The notes: generated by a model from the letters alone, not told the origin. DNA of 64,000 nt from Riemerella anatipestifer ATCC 11845 = DSM 15868 (GCF_000252855.1 NC_017045.1:1116001-1180000), one strand, 5' to 3'; counted from the stretch's first letter, positions 37,797-46,955 are shown. Program-made: numbers and translations.

Positions 37797-38135
37797 TTAA
37801 AAAAATTCAACTTCACTAATTCTTAATTCTTCACCTTGTTTTATCGTGCGAGAAGGTGTCCCACAATCACATACAAACTTATGCCTCTTTACTTCAAAAT
37901 CTTTATCACAGTTACTACAATAGGCTATTATAGGAAGTAAAACCACTTCTAAATCTATATTTTCTAATCGTGGATCTTCTATAATCATAGCTTCAAAGGC
38001 ATTTTGAATAAGTATTGGCTGAACATTAGAAAGTAATCCTGCCTCTACCTTTACCTTAGAAATCTCTTTAAACCTATCTCCGTAATGTTCTTCTAAGTTT
38101 TTAACTATATCTTTAACAATCGGGACTTCATGCAT
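37797..38135 (-). CDS. hypA: Nickel metallochaperone HypA
   Basis: 112 residues. It starts M-H-E, whose His2 is the nickel ligand in known HypA. The zinc site has C73-S-N-C76 but then C89-D-C91-G, that is C-x-C instead of the usual C-x-x-C. HypA passes nickel to HypB and, in Helicobacter, also to UreE for urease. It overlaps ureD by 8 bases, which links it to urease rather than to hydrogenase. Confidence 0.92.
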   Translation of the reverse strand: MHEVPIVKDIVKNLEEHYGDRFKEISKVKVEAGLLSNVQPILIQNAFEAMIIEDPRLENIDLEVVLLPIIAYCSNCDKDFEVKRHKFVCDCGTPSRTIKQGEELRISEVEFF

Positions 38136-39135
38136 CTTTCTTATTCTTTTTTGAAGTAGAACTTATGGTTTTATTTTTCTCCTTTGAGACAGTTTTTGAT
38201 GTTTTTTTAGTACTAGTCTTCGTTTTAGGTTTTGCCTTAGACTCTTTAACCTTTGTTTCCTTTGCCTCTATTGGAATCTGCTTTACTTGTGAATCAGCCT
38301 CTACATTCACATTTTGTTTATTTTTATACTTAACAAACTCCCATGCCATAGTTGCTAGACTATTCATCCATTCGTATAATGCTTCACCACTATCTCCTAA
38401 AACTCGTATCATTAGTGCATTTTTAGCACAAGAAGTGAAGCCGTAGGTAACATCTGTAAATTGTTCAAGCAAAATTTCGTCTAATTCTTTTTTAAACTCA
38501 TCTGCAAAAGAACTTACGATAACTAAGGTAGCTTGATGAGTATATCCTTCAAAAAAAAGCATATCTTCTATAGGCTGCTCCTCTGGCTCTATTAATTGAT
38601 TATCAAAAAGTATTAATTTAGAATCCCTATAAATTTTGGTTCTTGTATGATACTTTTTAAATAGAAATTTTTCTCCTGAATAGATTCTGCCTCCACTAAT
38701 AATATCACCCCAAATTAGATGAGAATCTTCTTCTAAAGTGATTTCATTATTGGCATAAAAAATTGATTTTTCATAAGGTATGGTAGGGTGTGGCAAAAAC
38801 TGAAATACAGCTCCAGATTTTAGTTTGAACTTAAAAAATTGTTCAGCTCCTTTACCCTTAGGCATTGGATGTATTTTATTGAACGATTGCGTAAAGAGCT
38901 TAAACTCTGTATTCTCCCCACAAATTACCTCCATATCCAAACTATCCCCATCCATCACTCCTGGAGAAGAGCACATCTGTATTACTTCTAGGTGATTAGT
39001 CCTCTGAGAACTACCATAATGAACTAGCTTATACGGGATGTCAAAATAGCTATCCACCAAAAAAGTTTTGGCTCCCTGCTTATTACAACTTATCTTTATC
39101 TTACTTTTGATAGAATTATCCTTATTAATATTCAT
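38128..39135 (-). CDS. ureD: Urease accessory protein UreD (UreH)
   Basis: 335 residues. UreD binds apo-urease and with UreF and UreG delivers nickel and CO2. Family features: H-Y-G-S-S-Q-R-T, S-S-P-G-V-M-D-G-D-S-L near 56-66, S-F-N-K-I-H-P-M near 84-91 and S-G-G-R-I-Y-S-G-E near 147. Residues ~275-335 are an added tail of Lys, Ser and Thr (18 or more Lys), presumably disordered and absent from typical UreD. It follows ureG by 36 bases and overlaps hypA. Confidence 0.93.
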   Translation of the reverse strand: MNINKDNSIKSKIKISCNKQGAKTFLVDSYFDIPYKLVHYGSSQRTNHLEVIQMCSSPGVMDGDSLDMEVICGENTEFKLFTQSFNKIHPMPKGKGAEQFFKFKLKSGAVFQFLPHPTIPYEKSIFYANNEITLEEDSHLIWGDIISGGRIYSGEKFLFKKYHTRTKIYRDSKLILFDNQLIEPEEQPIEDMLFFEGYTHQATLVIVSSFADEFKKELDEILLEQFTDVTYGFTSCAKNALMIRVLGDSGEALYEWMNSLATMAWEFVKYKNKQNVNVEADSQVKQIPIEAKETKVKESKAKPKTKTSTKKTSKTVSKEKNKTISSTSKKNKKDA

Positions 39136-39171
39136 CCCTGTATAGTATTTATTTATAGATATATTTTAACA

Positions 39172-39783
39172 CTACGCTTCTAGTAATGCATATTTTTTAA
39201 TCCATTCAATTACATCATCTACACCTTCCTTCGTTTTCAAATTACTTTTAAGATAAGGCTTCTCCCCTCTCATTTTTTTTGTATCTCTCTCCATAACTTC
39301 TATACTAGCACCAACATATGGAGCTAAATCTACTTTATTGATAAGCAATAAGTCTGAGCGAGTTATTCCTGGACCTCCTTTTCTTGGAATTTTCTCACCT
39401 TCAGCCACATCTATTACGAATATAGTAACATCTGCTAAATCTGGACTGAAGGTAGAGGCTAAATTATCTCCACCACTTTCTATAAAAACAATCTGTGTAT
39501 CAGGATGATTTTTAACTAAATCTTCTACTGCTTCTAAATTCATTGAAGCATCTTCTCTAATAGCGGTATGAGGACACCCTCCCGTTTCTACCCCACGAAT
39601 ACGCTCAGCTGGAAGTTTAGAGTTTTTAATCATAAACTCAGCATCTTCTCTTGTATAAACGTCATTGGTTACAACGCAGATACTGTAATCCTCACTCATC
39701 TTTCTAGTGAGTGCTTCTATTAGAGCGGTTTTACCAGAACCTACTGGTCCTGCAACTCCTATTTTAACGTATGGTCTACTCAT
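39172..39783 (-). CDS. ureG: Urease accessory GTPase UreG
   Basis: 203 residues. P-loop G-P-V-G-S-G-K-T at 12-19; metal-binding C70-P-H72 in [13 protein letters not shown]; the switch E-S-G-G-D-N-L; and N-K-V-D-L-A for guanine binding. It carries nickel to the UreD-UreF-apo-urease complex and hydrolyses GTP on insertion. Normal length. Gap from ureF is 18 bases. Confidence 0.97.
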   Translation of the reverse strand: MSRPYVKIGVAGPVGSGKTALIEALTRKMSEDYSICVVTNDVYTREDAEFMIKNSKLPAERIRGVETGGCPHTAIREDASMNLEAVEDLVKNHPDTQIVFIESGGDNLASTFSPDLADVTIFVIDVAEGEKIPRKGGPGITRSDLLLINKVDLAPYVGASIEVMERDTKKMRGEKPYLKSNLKTKEGVDDVIEWIKKYALLEA

Positions 39784-39801
39784 ATTTTAATATTTTTTTA
39801 T

Positions 39802-40488
39802 TTAGGAAATATAAATTCTTGTATACAGTTTTTCGTGTTGCATACATCTTATTTCTTGACCTATGCAACATAGCCCCATCATATCTTCATCTAAATCATC
39901 TTGCTTCTGCACCAAACTTTCTATTTCCTCTTTTAAGTCAAATAATATCTTCTGTCCTACCGTTTGACTAATAGGAACAATCTTAGCACAATTGGTTACT
40001 ATGCCATTTAATGTATTGTAATAAAATGCTCTAAGCGCATCTTCCCTTTCTATCCCTGAAAGTTGGGCATAAATACCAAATGCAATAGCGTAATGTCCAT
40101 TAATCTTGTTACTTTGTATTGCATCTAAGTATTTTTGAGCAAAAGGATAGGACTTAAGCTCTAAAGCTAGTTTTAAAAACCTTATGGCTAACTTATGACT
40201 AGCATTCCTTATCTCATAAGGTGCTTTAAGAGCGGTTAATAAATCATCTAACTCTTCTATTTTTTTCCACACTTTTCTTTTACTACATATCTTCCAAGCC
40301 TTGTTTAAGAAAGCTGCATCATTATAAAATACACTATATTTTAGCATATTAGTAGCATATTTTTTAGCAGTTTCATTATTATTAACCAAGCCTTTATCTA
40401 CATAAGTTTCTAATCCATAAGAATGAGTAAAACTTCCTATGGGAAACATAGAGTCATTAATCTGTAAAAGTGTGAGTAATTGTTGCAT
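39802..40488 (-). CDS. ureF: Urease accessory protein UreF
   Basis: 228 residues, all-helical. N-terminal L-L-Q-I-N-D-S-M-F-P-I-G-S-F-T-H-S-Y-G-L-E is the UreF signature; A-F-Y-Y-N-T-L-N-G-I-V-T-N-C-A-K and I-P-I-S-Q-T-V-G-Q near 170-190 also fit. UreF bridges UreD and UreG and checks GTP hydrolysis. Three bases from ureE. Confidence 0.95.
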   Translation of the reverse strand: MQQLLTLLQINDSMFPIGSFTHSYGLETYVDKGLVNNNETAKKYATNMLKYSVFYNDAAFLNKAWKICSKRKVWKKIEELDDLLTALKAPYEIRNASHKLAIRFLKLALELKSYPFAQKYLDAIQSNKINGHYAIAFGIYAQLSGIEREDALRAFYYNTLNGIVTNCAKIVPISQTVGQKILFDLKEEIESLVQKQDDLDEDMMGLCCIGQEIRCMQHEKLYTRIYIS

Positions 40489-40491
40489 TTT

Positions 40492-40938
40492 TTATCTCTT
40501 TATTTGATGAATGGTAAGCATATTGGTTTGTAAAAGTTTCTTAGTTTCTATATCAATAGAATACCGACTCCTTTCCAAAAAATTAAATAAAGGGGCTTCA
40601 TAGGCTACATTTACCTGATTATCATCGTCTATATAGATTGGAAGATGCATATTGCCTATTTCGAAACAAACAATCCCCATCTCTTTTATATTTCTAGGCT
40701 TTACTACAATGCACTCACATGGTTTAATTACCACCTCTATATAAGACTGTTCATCACTCCAAAGAATATCTCCATCTTGAAGTGGAACTCTACTATTCTT
40801 CCGAATAGCTATTTCCTTTCCACCTACGGTTTTTCTCCTCATAATGGTTTTTGATGTTTCGTACCACTCTATCTGCAGTATATCTTTCACCAAGCCCTCA
40901 GTGTTCACTCCTTTCTTTACCTCTTCTATAATAACCAT
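40492..40938 (-). CDS. ureE: Urease accessory nickel chaperone UreE
   Basis: 148 residues from the ATG at 40938. An in-frame ATG at 40995 would add 19 residues, but they are encoded by a perfect inverted repeat, so the inner start is preferred. Features: R-R-K-T-V-G-G-K-E-I-A-I-R near the N-terminus, L-Q-D-G-D-I-L, and G-N-M-H-L-P-I-Y, whose His is the interface nickel ligand of UreE dimers. The C-terminus has only one His (T-I-H-Q-I-K-R), not the His-rich tail of some UreE. This may explain the added HypA/HypB. Confidence 0.9.
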   Translation of the reverse strand: MVIIEEVKKGVNTEGLVKDILQIEWYETSKTIMRRKTVGGKEIAIRKNSRVPLQDGDILWSDEQSYIEVVIKPCECIVVKPRNIKEMGIVCFEIGNMHLPIYIDDDNQVNVAYEAPLFNFLERSRYSIDIETKKLLQTNMLTIHQIKR

Positions 40939-40960
40939 TCTATACAAAGTATTTTTTAAA

Positions 40961-40990
40961 AATAATGGTAATATCTCTATTACCATTATT
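40961..40990 (-). other. Perfect 13-bp hairpin between ureC and ureE
   Basis: AATAATGGTAATA and TATTACCATTATT surround a 4-nt loop (GAGA on the mRNA strand). A T-rich stretch follows on the minus strand. It may be a partial terminator, or an mRNA processing or stability element separating structural from accessory genes. Confidence 0.75.
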
Positions 40991-41013
40991 TTCATTTACT
41001 TAAGTTTTGATTT

Positions 41014-42903
41014 TTAGAACAATAAATACCTTTGTGCCATAGGAAGCTCTTTTAGAGGCTCACAAGTTTGCACTTTACCATCTACTTTCACTTCGTATGT
41101 TTCTGGATTAATTTCTATATTAGGTGTAGCGTTGTTATGAATCATATCTTTCTTTTTAACATCTCTACATCCTTTAACTGGTAAGCATTTTTTCTTAAGC
41201 CCATAAGAATCTATTACCCCACTATCTACAGAATATTTAGATACAAAGTTAAAAGAAGTCTCTGTTAAAGCATCTCCAAATGCACCAAACATTTTTCTGT
41301 AAATAATTGGCTGTGGTGTAGGTATAGATGCGTTAGGATCTCCCATTTTAGAGGCCACTATCATACCTGCTTTGTAGATAATTTCTGGTTTTACACCAAA
41401 CATTTCTGGTTTCCAAAGAACTAAGTCTGCTATTTTTCCAGGTTCTACTGAACCCACGTACTCTGATATACCATGAGTTAAAGCTGGATTTATAGTATAC
41501 TTAGATACATATCTCTTCACTCTGTAATTATCGTTTCCTTTTTTATCTTCTGGAAGAGCACCTCTTTGAATCTTCATCTTATGTGCAGTCTGCCAAGTTC
41601 TACAAACTACCTCTCCAACTCTACCCATTGCTTGAGAGTCTGAACTCATCATACTAATTACACCCAAGTCTTGTAAAATATCTTCCGCTGCAATAGTAGA
41701 AGGACGAATTCTTGAATCTGCAAAGGCTAAATCTGTTTTACTATTAGGGTCTAAGTGATGACAAACAATAAGCATATCTAAATGCTCTGCCGCCGTGTTG
41801 ATAGTATATGGTTTTGTAGGGTTGGTAGAAGATGGTAAAATGTTAGGATACATTGCTATCTTCATAATATCAGGAGCGTGTCCTCCTCCTGCACCCTCAG
41901 TATGGAAAGTATGGATTACTCTTCCATCAATAGCCTTTACAGTATCTTCTAAGTAACCTGCTTCATTTAAAGTATCTGAGTGGATAGCCACCTGCACATC
42001 ATATTTATCCGCAACAGATAATGCTGCATCTATCGCTGCAGGTGTTGAACCCCAATCCTCATGAATTTTGGTACCACAAGCTCCCGCTTTAATCATTTCG
42101 GCTTGTGCTTTAATATTAGTTACATTCCCCTTACCAAAAAAGCCAGTATTAACAGGTATCCCTTCTGAAGACTGCAACATTCTCTTAATAAAATGTTTAC
42201 CTCCTGTAACTGTAGTTGCATTGGTACCATCGTTAGGTCCTGTACCTCCCCCTATTAGAGTTGTAACTCCACTATATAAGGCTGTATCAGCAATTTCTGG
42301 ACAAATGTAATGAATATGAGTATCTATTCCTCCTGCGGTTACAATATATCCCCAACCACCATGTACCTCTGTTGCTGGACCAATAATCATATTAGGAGAC
42401 ACACCATCTTGAGTATCTGGGTTACCTGCCTTACCTACACCCACTATTTTTCCATCTTTTATTCCGATGTCTGCCTTCACAATTCCCCAGTGGTCAATAA
42501 TAACAGCCCCTAGAATACACATATCTAAGCAATCTTTATCCGTTACCGTTGATGACTGACCCATCCCGTCACGAATAGTTTTACCTCCTCCAAATTTATT
42601 TTCTTCACCATAAGTTTGGAAGTCTTTTTCTATTTCTATAAATAGCTCTGTATCTGCTAGACGAATTTTATCTCCCACAGTAGCTCCAAAAAGAGATGCA
42701 TAAGTTTCTCTTTTTACATAAAGGGCTCCGTTTTCAAACTTAACATCTGTACTATTTTGAGCTAACAAAGGACTTATACCCATAAGTGAAAGCCCTGCTG
42801 TAGCCACACCCACCACTTTAATCCACTCTCTTCTTGACCAGTTATCTCCTGATTCTAAGTTGTGGTCTGGTTCTAGATTGATATTCTTATCTTCTGTTGA
42901 CAT
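41014..42903 (-). CDS. ureC: Urease alpha subunit UreC with N-terminal twin-arginine signal
   Basis: 629 residues; urease alpha is normally ~567. All active-site residues are present with a constant offset of 62 from Klebsiella UreC: nickel ligands H196, H198, H308, H334 and D422, carbamylated K279, and the flap C381-H382. The extra N-terminus has S23-R-R-E-W-I-K29, a Gly/Ala-rich hydrophobic stretch 30-48 ([13 protein letters not shown]) and L-L-A-Q at the likely cleavage site, that is a Tat signal peptide. No ATG exists where a conventional UreC would begin, and the ATG at 42903 is 32 bases after ureB. The enzyme hydrolyses urea to ammonia and carbamate; here it is predicted to be exported folded and loaded, or anchored. 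Confidence 0.96.
   Translation of the reverse strand: MSTEDKNINLEPDHNLESGDNWSRREWIKVVGVATAGLSLMGISPLLAQNSTDVKFENGALYVKRETYASLFGATVGDKIRLADTELFIEIEKDFQTYGEENKFGGGKTIRDGMGQSSTVTDKDCLDMCILGAVIIDHWGIVKADIGIKDGKIVGVGKAGNPDTQDGVSPNMIIGPATEVHGGWGYIVTAGGIDTHIHYICPEIADTALYSGVTTLIGGGTGPNDGTNATTVTGGKHFIKRMLQSSEGIPVNTGFFGKGNVTNIKAQAEMIKAGACGTKIHEDWGSTPAAIDAALSVADKYDVQVAIHSDTLNEAGYLEDTVKAIDGRVIHTFHTEGAGGGHAPDIMKIAMYPNILPSSTNPTKPYTINTAAEHLDMLIVCHHLDPNSKTDLAFADSRIRPSTIAAEDILQDLGVISMMSSDSQAMGRVGEVVCRTWQTAHKMKIQRGALPEDKKGNDNYRVKRYVSKYTINPALTHGISEYVGSVEPGKIADLVLWKPEMFGVKPEIIYKAGMIVASKMGDPNASIPTPQPIIYRKMFGAFGDALTETSFNFVSKYSVDSGVIDSYGLKKKCLPVKGCRDVKKKDMIHNNATPNIEINPETYEVKVDGKVQTCEPLKELPMAQRYLLF
42760..42903 (-). 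other. Predicted Tat signal peptide of UreC
   Basis: Codons 1-48. A polar, acidic n-region of 22 residues, the twin arginines at 24-25 in S-R-R-E-W-I-K (close to S/T-R-R-x-F-L-K), a moderately hydrophobic h-region without charges, and a small-residue cleavage site after L-L-A. Export itself is inference from this pattern. Confidence 0.8.
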
Positions 42904-42935
42904 ATTTTTCTACATTTAAATGATTTGAGGTTAGG

Positions 42936-43325
42936 CTATTTTATAAAACCTTCTTTTTTTGCCTTATCTAAAGCCTTGTCTTTTGAGCCTTCCAACTTCC
43001 CATTAACCAAACCATTATGCCCGTAAACCACTTTATTACCTCCTAGTTCTACTAAAATCACTTGTTTCTTTTCTCCTGGCTCAAACCTAACAGCCGTACT
43101 TGCCGGTATGTTAAGTCTCATCCCATAAGCCTTTTCTCTATCAAAAGAGAGTTTCTTATTCACTTCAAAAAAATGATAATGAGAACCCACCTGTATAGGG
43201 CGATCTCCTTCATTTTTAACTTCTATAGATACTGTATTTTTACCTTTGTTACAAACAATATCTTCTTTTCTTAGGATAATTTGCCCAGGTATCATGCCTG
43301 AACTTTGACTTACTTTTTTTGCCAT
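42936..43325 (-). CDS. ureB: Urease beta subunit UreB
   Basis: 129 residues. Signatures: M-I-P-G-Q-I-I-L near 11-18, [17 protein letters not shown] near 38-54, and R-F-E-P-G-E-K-K near 81. It is a structural subunit of the (alpha-beta-gamma)3 enzyme. It has no signal peptide. Its ATG shares a base with the ureA stop (TAATG), so the two are translationally coupled. Confidence 0.97.
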   Translation of the reverse strand: MAKKVSQSSGMIPGQIILRKEDIVCNKGKNTVSIEVKNEGDRPIQVGSHYHFFEVNKKLSFDREKAYGMRLNIPASTAVRFEPGEKKQVILVELGGNKVVYGHNGLVNGKLEGSKDKALDKAKKEGFIK

Positions 43326-43630
43326 TATCTTATAGGGTCATGAACGGTTACTAATTTATTTCCATCTGGGAACAAACATTCAATTTGAACATCATGAATC
43401 ATTTCTGGAACACCCTCCATCACTTGATCTCTCGTTAAAAGTTTAGTCCCCCAGTCCATCATCTCTGCTACGGTCATCTTACCGTCTCTAGCCGCTTCCA
43501 TCAATTCGCTTGAAATATAAGCAATACTTTCTGGATAGTTCAGTTTCACTCCACGTTTTAAACGCTTTGCTGCTAATTCACCAGCTTGGTGAAGCAACAA
43601 TTTCTCAACTTCTCTTGGTGTTAATCGCAT
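43325..43630 (-). CDS. ureA: Urease gamma subunit UreA
   Basis: 101 residues, the usual gamma-subunit length. It starts [14 protein letters not shown], with [10 protein letters not shown] near 30-39 and [11 protein letters not shown] near 72-82. No signal peptide. It is the first structural urease gene, 172 bases after the TonB receptor gene. Confidence 0.97.
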   Translation of the reverse strand: MRLTPREVEKLLLHQAGELAAKRLKRGVKLNYPESIAYISSELMEAARDGKMTVAEMMDWGTKLLTRDQVMEGVPEMIHDVQIECLFPDGNKLVTVHDPIR

Positions 43631-43682
43631 AGTTAACCAATATTTATAGTATTATTTTTTATTAACATAATCTATTATAAAT

Positions 43683-43700
43683 CTTATGTTTACACATAAG
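43683..43700. promoter_or_regulatory. Palindrome upstream of ureA, candidate operator
   Basis: CTTATGT and ACATAAG, perfect 7-bp arms around a 4-base centre, lie 53 bases before the ureA start in the 172-base gap after the TonB receptor gene. It could be an operator or a weak attenuator; it does not match a regulator site I can name with confidence. I find no perfect TAnnTTTG for ureA in this gap. Confidence 0.45.
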
Positions 43701-43802
43701 CCCTACAATAATATTATATTTTTTTTAGGAAACCAATATTTTGATAGATTTATTTCCTAAATATGATAAAACTCTTATTTTACAATCTACTATTTAAACC
43801 AA

Positions 43803-46148
43803 TTAAAAATCATAAGCTATAGTGAACTTAAAGTTTCTATCTCTTCCTGGATAAACCTGCATTACAGATTGATACATTTCTACCGCAGGATCATTACTAT
43901 ATAAATCATTTCTAGACAGAGCACTTCTCATATATAGATTATTAAATAAATTTTCTACATTAAATGAAACTTTCATATTATTCTTTGCTCTGTAATATAC
44001 CGCCCCATTCACTAGAAGATAGCTAGGTAAAGTTTGGTCATTATATTGGTTTTGATATATTTTATCATTATAATAAACTCCTAAACCTAACCCTAACCCT
44101 TTTATGTGCTCTTGAAACTCATAATTCACCCAAGAATTAAATGTGTTTTTAGGTACCCACGGTAACGAGTTACCTACAATATCATTATTTTCATTCCCTT
44201 TGGATATAAACTTTGTATCTGTATAAGCATATCCTGCTTTAATATAAAGCCCTTTAGTTGGTGTTACCTCAGCATCTACTTCTAGACCTTTAGACTCTGC
44301 TCCACCCATTTGTGAGAGCACATAATGCCCTACTATAACATTGTTTTTTCTGATAAAGAAGCCCGACATAGATACATTAAACAAGTTCTTTTTCTCTAAC
44401 TTCAAACCTGTTTCTGCCTGAAAACCTCGCTCTGGAATAAATCTATTCCCCGTTCTATGGTCATGAGAACGAGTAGGTTTAAAAAAGTTAGATGCTGACG
44501 CATAAATACTCAATAAGTCTTTTACTGGCTGAACTGAAAGCCCCACTCTATAAGATACATTATTAAATTGGTCTCTATATTTATTCTGAGGCTCGTTTAT
44601 TCCTCTTCTTCTAGAATAAACTCCATCAAAATAATCATACCTTACTCCTAGGAGCATTTTTATTCTATCCGAAAATTCTACCCAATCATGAAAATAGGTT
44701 CCTAAGAGAAACTCATTCATTTGAAATATCCTTGCGATGTTTACTTGTCTCTCACTATAGTTGCTTATTTGACTTGAAATAGGCACGTCTATTGGAGTTT
44801 CTAAACTAGAGATATCCCCGTACAATGTTTTTCTATTAAGAAAAGAAGCTACACTTCCCACAAGAGCTTTATGTTTAATACCATAAGTATCAAACTTAAA
44901 GTTAAGTGTCATTTGATTGCTCCACGGCTTCGTAAAATGATTAAAATGAAACGGACCATTATAACGCGAATAAGTCATTTTTTGAGGATTGATGAATATA
45001 ACCTCATCTGCTAGATAGTTAATATTATCGTCATAGTAAGATAGTGTATTAACAAACTTGGTATCCTTAGAGAATGAATGCTTGAATGATAATTGAATTT
45101 CCTTTTTTTCATTAGTTACAAAATCATTCGGATTATTAAAGTTCATAGAAGGAGATAACCCTTTTAATATATAACCTTGATTATCTGCAGGAACACCAGC
45201 ATCTGCTGCATAATTATCTTTATTATATTGTGCAAATAGCTCTATCTGTGTTCTACTATTAAGTAAGTACTGTAAAGTTAATGAAGCATTATTTGCATCT
45301 CCCTTTACATTTCTCCAGCCATCTGTTTTATTGCTACTCAAATCAAAACGGTATCTCATTTTTTTAGACAAAGACCCACCCACTCCAAATAGAAAATTAT
45401 AAGTGTTGTAACTTCCTATGGAAGCCGATGCATTTCCTCTAAAACTTTCGGTAGGCTTTTTACGAATAACATTAATAATTCCCCCTAGTGCAGAATGCCC
45501 AAATAACTCTCCAGATGGTCCTTTAAGTACTTCTATTCGCTCTACACTAGCAATATTAGTAATGGGAGCACTCTGTGTTATATTATGTCTTTCGTCTCTA
45601 ACGCCATCATATAGCAATACAAAATTATCAAACCCTCTGATATTGAAAAACTGAAAGGCTCCAAATTGATTAACAGGATTGATTCCTACAAAATTTCGTG
45701 CTGCATCTTCCATTGTTTGCACATCCATTTGTCTCATTAGTTCATTATTCAAAACACTAACCGACATAGGTGCTTCTAGGTTTTTAATATCTAGCTTATT
45801 TACTTGAAGTTTTCGCTCTCTACTCATAACTATTTCAGGAATAGAAACTGTATCATTCCATACCAACTGAAAATCTTTAGTAAACGTACCTGAAGTTTGC
45901 TCTAATACGAATGTTTCTGTCTCATAACGAGATGCCGTTACTGTTAAGTGGTAGGTTTTATCCCCTGATAAGGTAATTCTGTACCTCCCCATCTCATCCG
46001 TTAAAGATGTTTGATTCTTAACAGATACTTTAGCCCCACTAATAGGCACTCCTTCTCTGTTAGTAATTACCCCTTCTAAAACCGTTGTGGTTTGAGCATA
46101 AGCTCCACAAAACGAAATCGCCGCAATAAAATTAAAAATCTTCTTCAT
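43803..46148 (-). CDS. TonB-dependent outer-membrane receptor, siderophore/metal type
   Basis: 781 residues. Signal peptide (1-18, ending A-Y-A-Q); a carboxypeptidase-regulatory-like beta domain at ~22-95 (V-L-E-G-V-I-T-N-R-E-G-V-P-I-S-G-A); the plug near 120-235 with F-N-I-R-G-F-D and I-E-V-L-K-G-P-S-G-E-L-F-G-H-S-A-L-G-G; then the barrel, ending in F. The type is that of siderophore receptors. Lying 33 bases after the ABC ATPase gene and before ureA, it probably brings in nickel or a nickel chelate. That cargo is inference from linkage; iron-siderophore is the alternative. Confidence 0.9.
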   Translation of the reverse strand: MKKIFNFIAAISFCGAYAQTTTVLEGVITNREGVPISGAKVSVKNQTSLTDEMGRYRITLSGDKTYHLTVTASRYETETFVLEQTSGTFTKDFQLVWNDTVSIPEIVMSRERKLQVNKLDIKNLEAPMSVSVLNNELMRQMDVQTMEDAARNFVGINPVNQFGAFQFFNIRGFDNFVLLYDGVRDERHNITQSAPITNIASVERIEVLKGPSGELFGHSALGGIINVIRKKPTESFRGNASASIGSYNTYNFLFGVGGSLSKKMRYRFDLSSNKTDGWRNVKGDANNASLTLQYLLNSRTQIELFAQYNKDNYAADAGVPADNQGYILKGLSPSMNFNNPNDFVTNEKKEIQLSFKHSFSKDTKFVNTLSYYDDNINYLADEVIFINPQKMTYSRYNGPFHFNHFTKPWSNQMTLNFKFDTYGIKHKALVGSVASFLNRKTLYGDISSLETPIDVPISSQISNYSERQVNIARIFQMNEFLLGTYFHDWVEFSDRIKMLLGVRYDYFDGVYSRRRGINEPQNKYRDQFNNVSYRVGLSVQPVKDLLSIYASASNFFKPTRSHDHRTGNRFIPERGFQAETGLKLEKKNLFNVSMSGFFIRKNNVIVGHYVLSQMGGAESKGLEVDAEVTPTKGLYIKAGYAYTDTKFISKGNENNDIVGNSLPWVPKNTFNSWVNYEFQEHIKGLGLGLGVYYNDKIYQNQYNDQTLPSYLLVNGAVYYRAKNNMKVSFNVENLFNNLYMRSALSRNDLYSNDPAVEMYQSVMQVYPGRDRNFKFTIAYDF

Positions 46149-46181
46149 TATATAGTTTTATTATATTGATTTACATTACAA

Positions 46182-46955
46182 TTATAGGTTCTTATTTACT
46201 ACTAAATGACCATTATTTTTTTCTTTTATATAGATAAAGTCCACTCCAAATATGAATTTTAACATTTCCAAGTCTGGCTTTGCATCTGTATTTTTAACAA
46301 CTCTTCCACAATGCATATAAAACACCTCATCTGCGTACTGAAAAGCCAATGCTGGATCATGCATTATCGCAATTACAGTGTACCCTTCCTGCGTTAGTTT
46401 TTTTAAAAAGGCTAATAAATGTTGTTGATAGTAAATATCTAAATGGTTAGTAGGTTCATCTAAAAGGATGATTTTAGGATTCTGAACCAAAATTCTTCCG
46501 ATAAGAACCATCTGTTGCTGCCCTCCCGAAAGAGTATTAAATGATTTATGAAGTAATTCTGAAATTTTTAGCTGCTCTGCTACTTCTAAAACTCGTTTCT
46601 CATCATTTTGTGTGTAGTTAAATCTTGAGAAAGCCGCTCTCCCCGTAAGTAAAATATCATTAACCGTTAGCGGAAATGTTGACTCAAATTTCTGAGGTAG
46701 CACACCTATCATTTCAGCTTTTTCCTTCCTAGAAATACAACTAAAATCTTTACCCAAAAGCTCTATTTCTCCATTATATTTAGAAATAAGTCCTGACAAG
46801 ATATTAAACAATGTAGATTTACCACTGCCATTAGCTCCTAGTAAAATAGATAGCTGGTTTTTCTTAAAAGACACATTGGCTTTGCTTATAACCTCTCTAT
46901 CTCTATAAGAAAACTCTAAATTTTTCACATAAATAGCATCTGTAATCAACTCCAA
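46182..46955 (-). CDS. FecE/BtuD-type ABC transporter ATPase
   Basis: 257 residues. Walker A G-A-N-G-S-G-K-S-T at 40-48, Q-loop in G-V-L-P-Q-K-F, signature L-S-G-G-Q-Q-Q-M, Walker B I-I-L-L-D-E-P-T-N-H-L-D and the switch His in I-M-H-D-P. It belongs to the family importing iron chelates, haem or cobalamin, with nickel as a documented cargo of such systems in Helicobacter. Overlaps the permease gene by 10 bases. Confidence 0.93.
   Translation of the reverse strand: MELITDAIYVKNLEFSYRDREVISKANVSFKKNQLSILLGANGSGKSTLFNILSGLISKYNGEIELLGKDFSCISRKEKAEMIGVLPQKFESTFPLTVNDILLTGRAAFSRFNYTQNDEKRVLEVAEQLKISELLHKSFNTLSGGQQQMVLIGRILVQNPKIILLDEPTNHLDIYYQQHLLAFLKKLTQEGYTVIAIMHDPALAFQYADEVFYMHCGRVVKNTDAKPDLEMLKFIFGVDFIYIKEKNNGHLVVNKNL

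Noticed and set aside
37080-38135. hypAB as a sign of a hydrogenase operon
   Set aside because: No hydrogenase subunits or hypCDEF are present in the window, and the genes overlap or abut urease genes.
41014-42903. UreC extension as an annotation artefact of too early a start
   Set aside because: No ATG, and no TTG or GTG I can find, sits at the conventional UreC start; the extension has a coherent Tat signal pattern and sits 32 bases after ureB.
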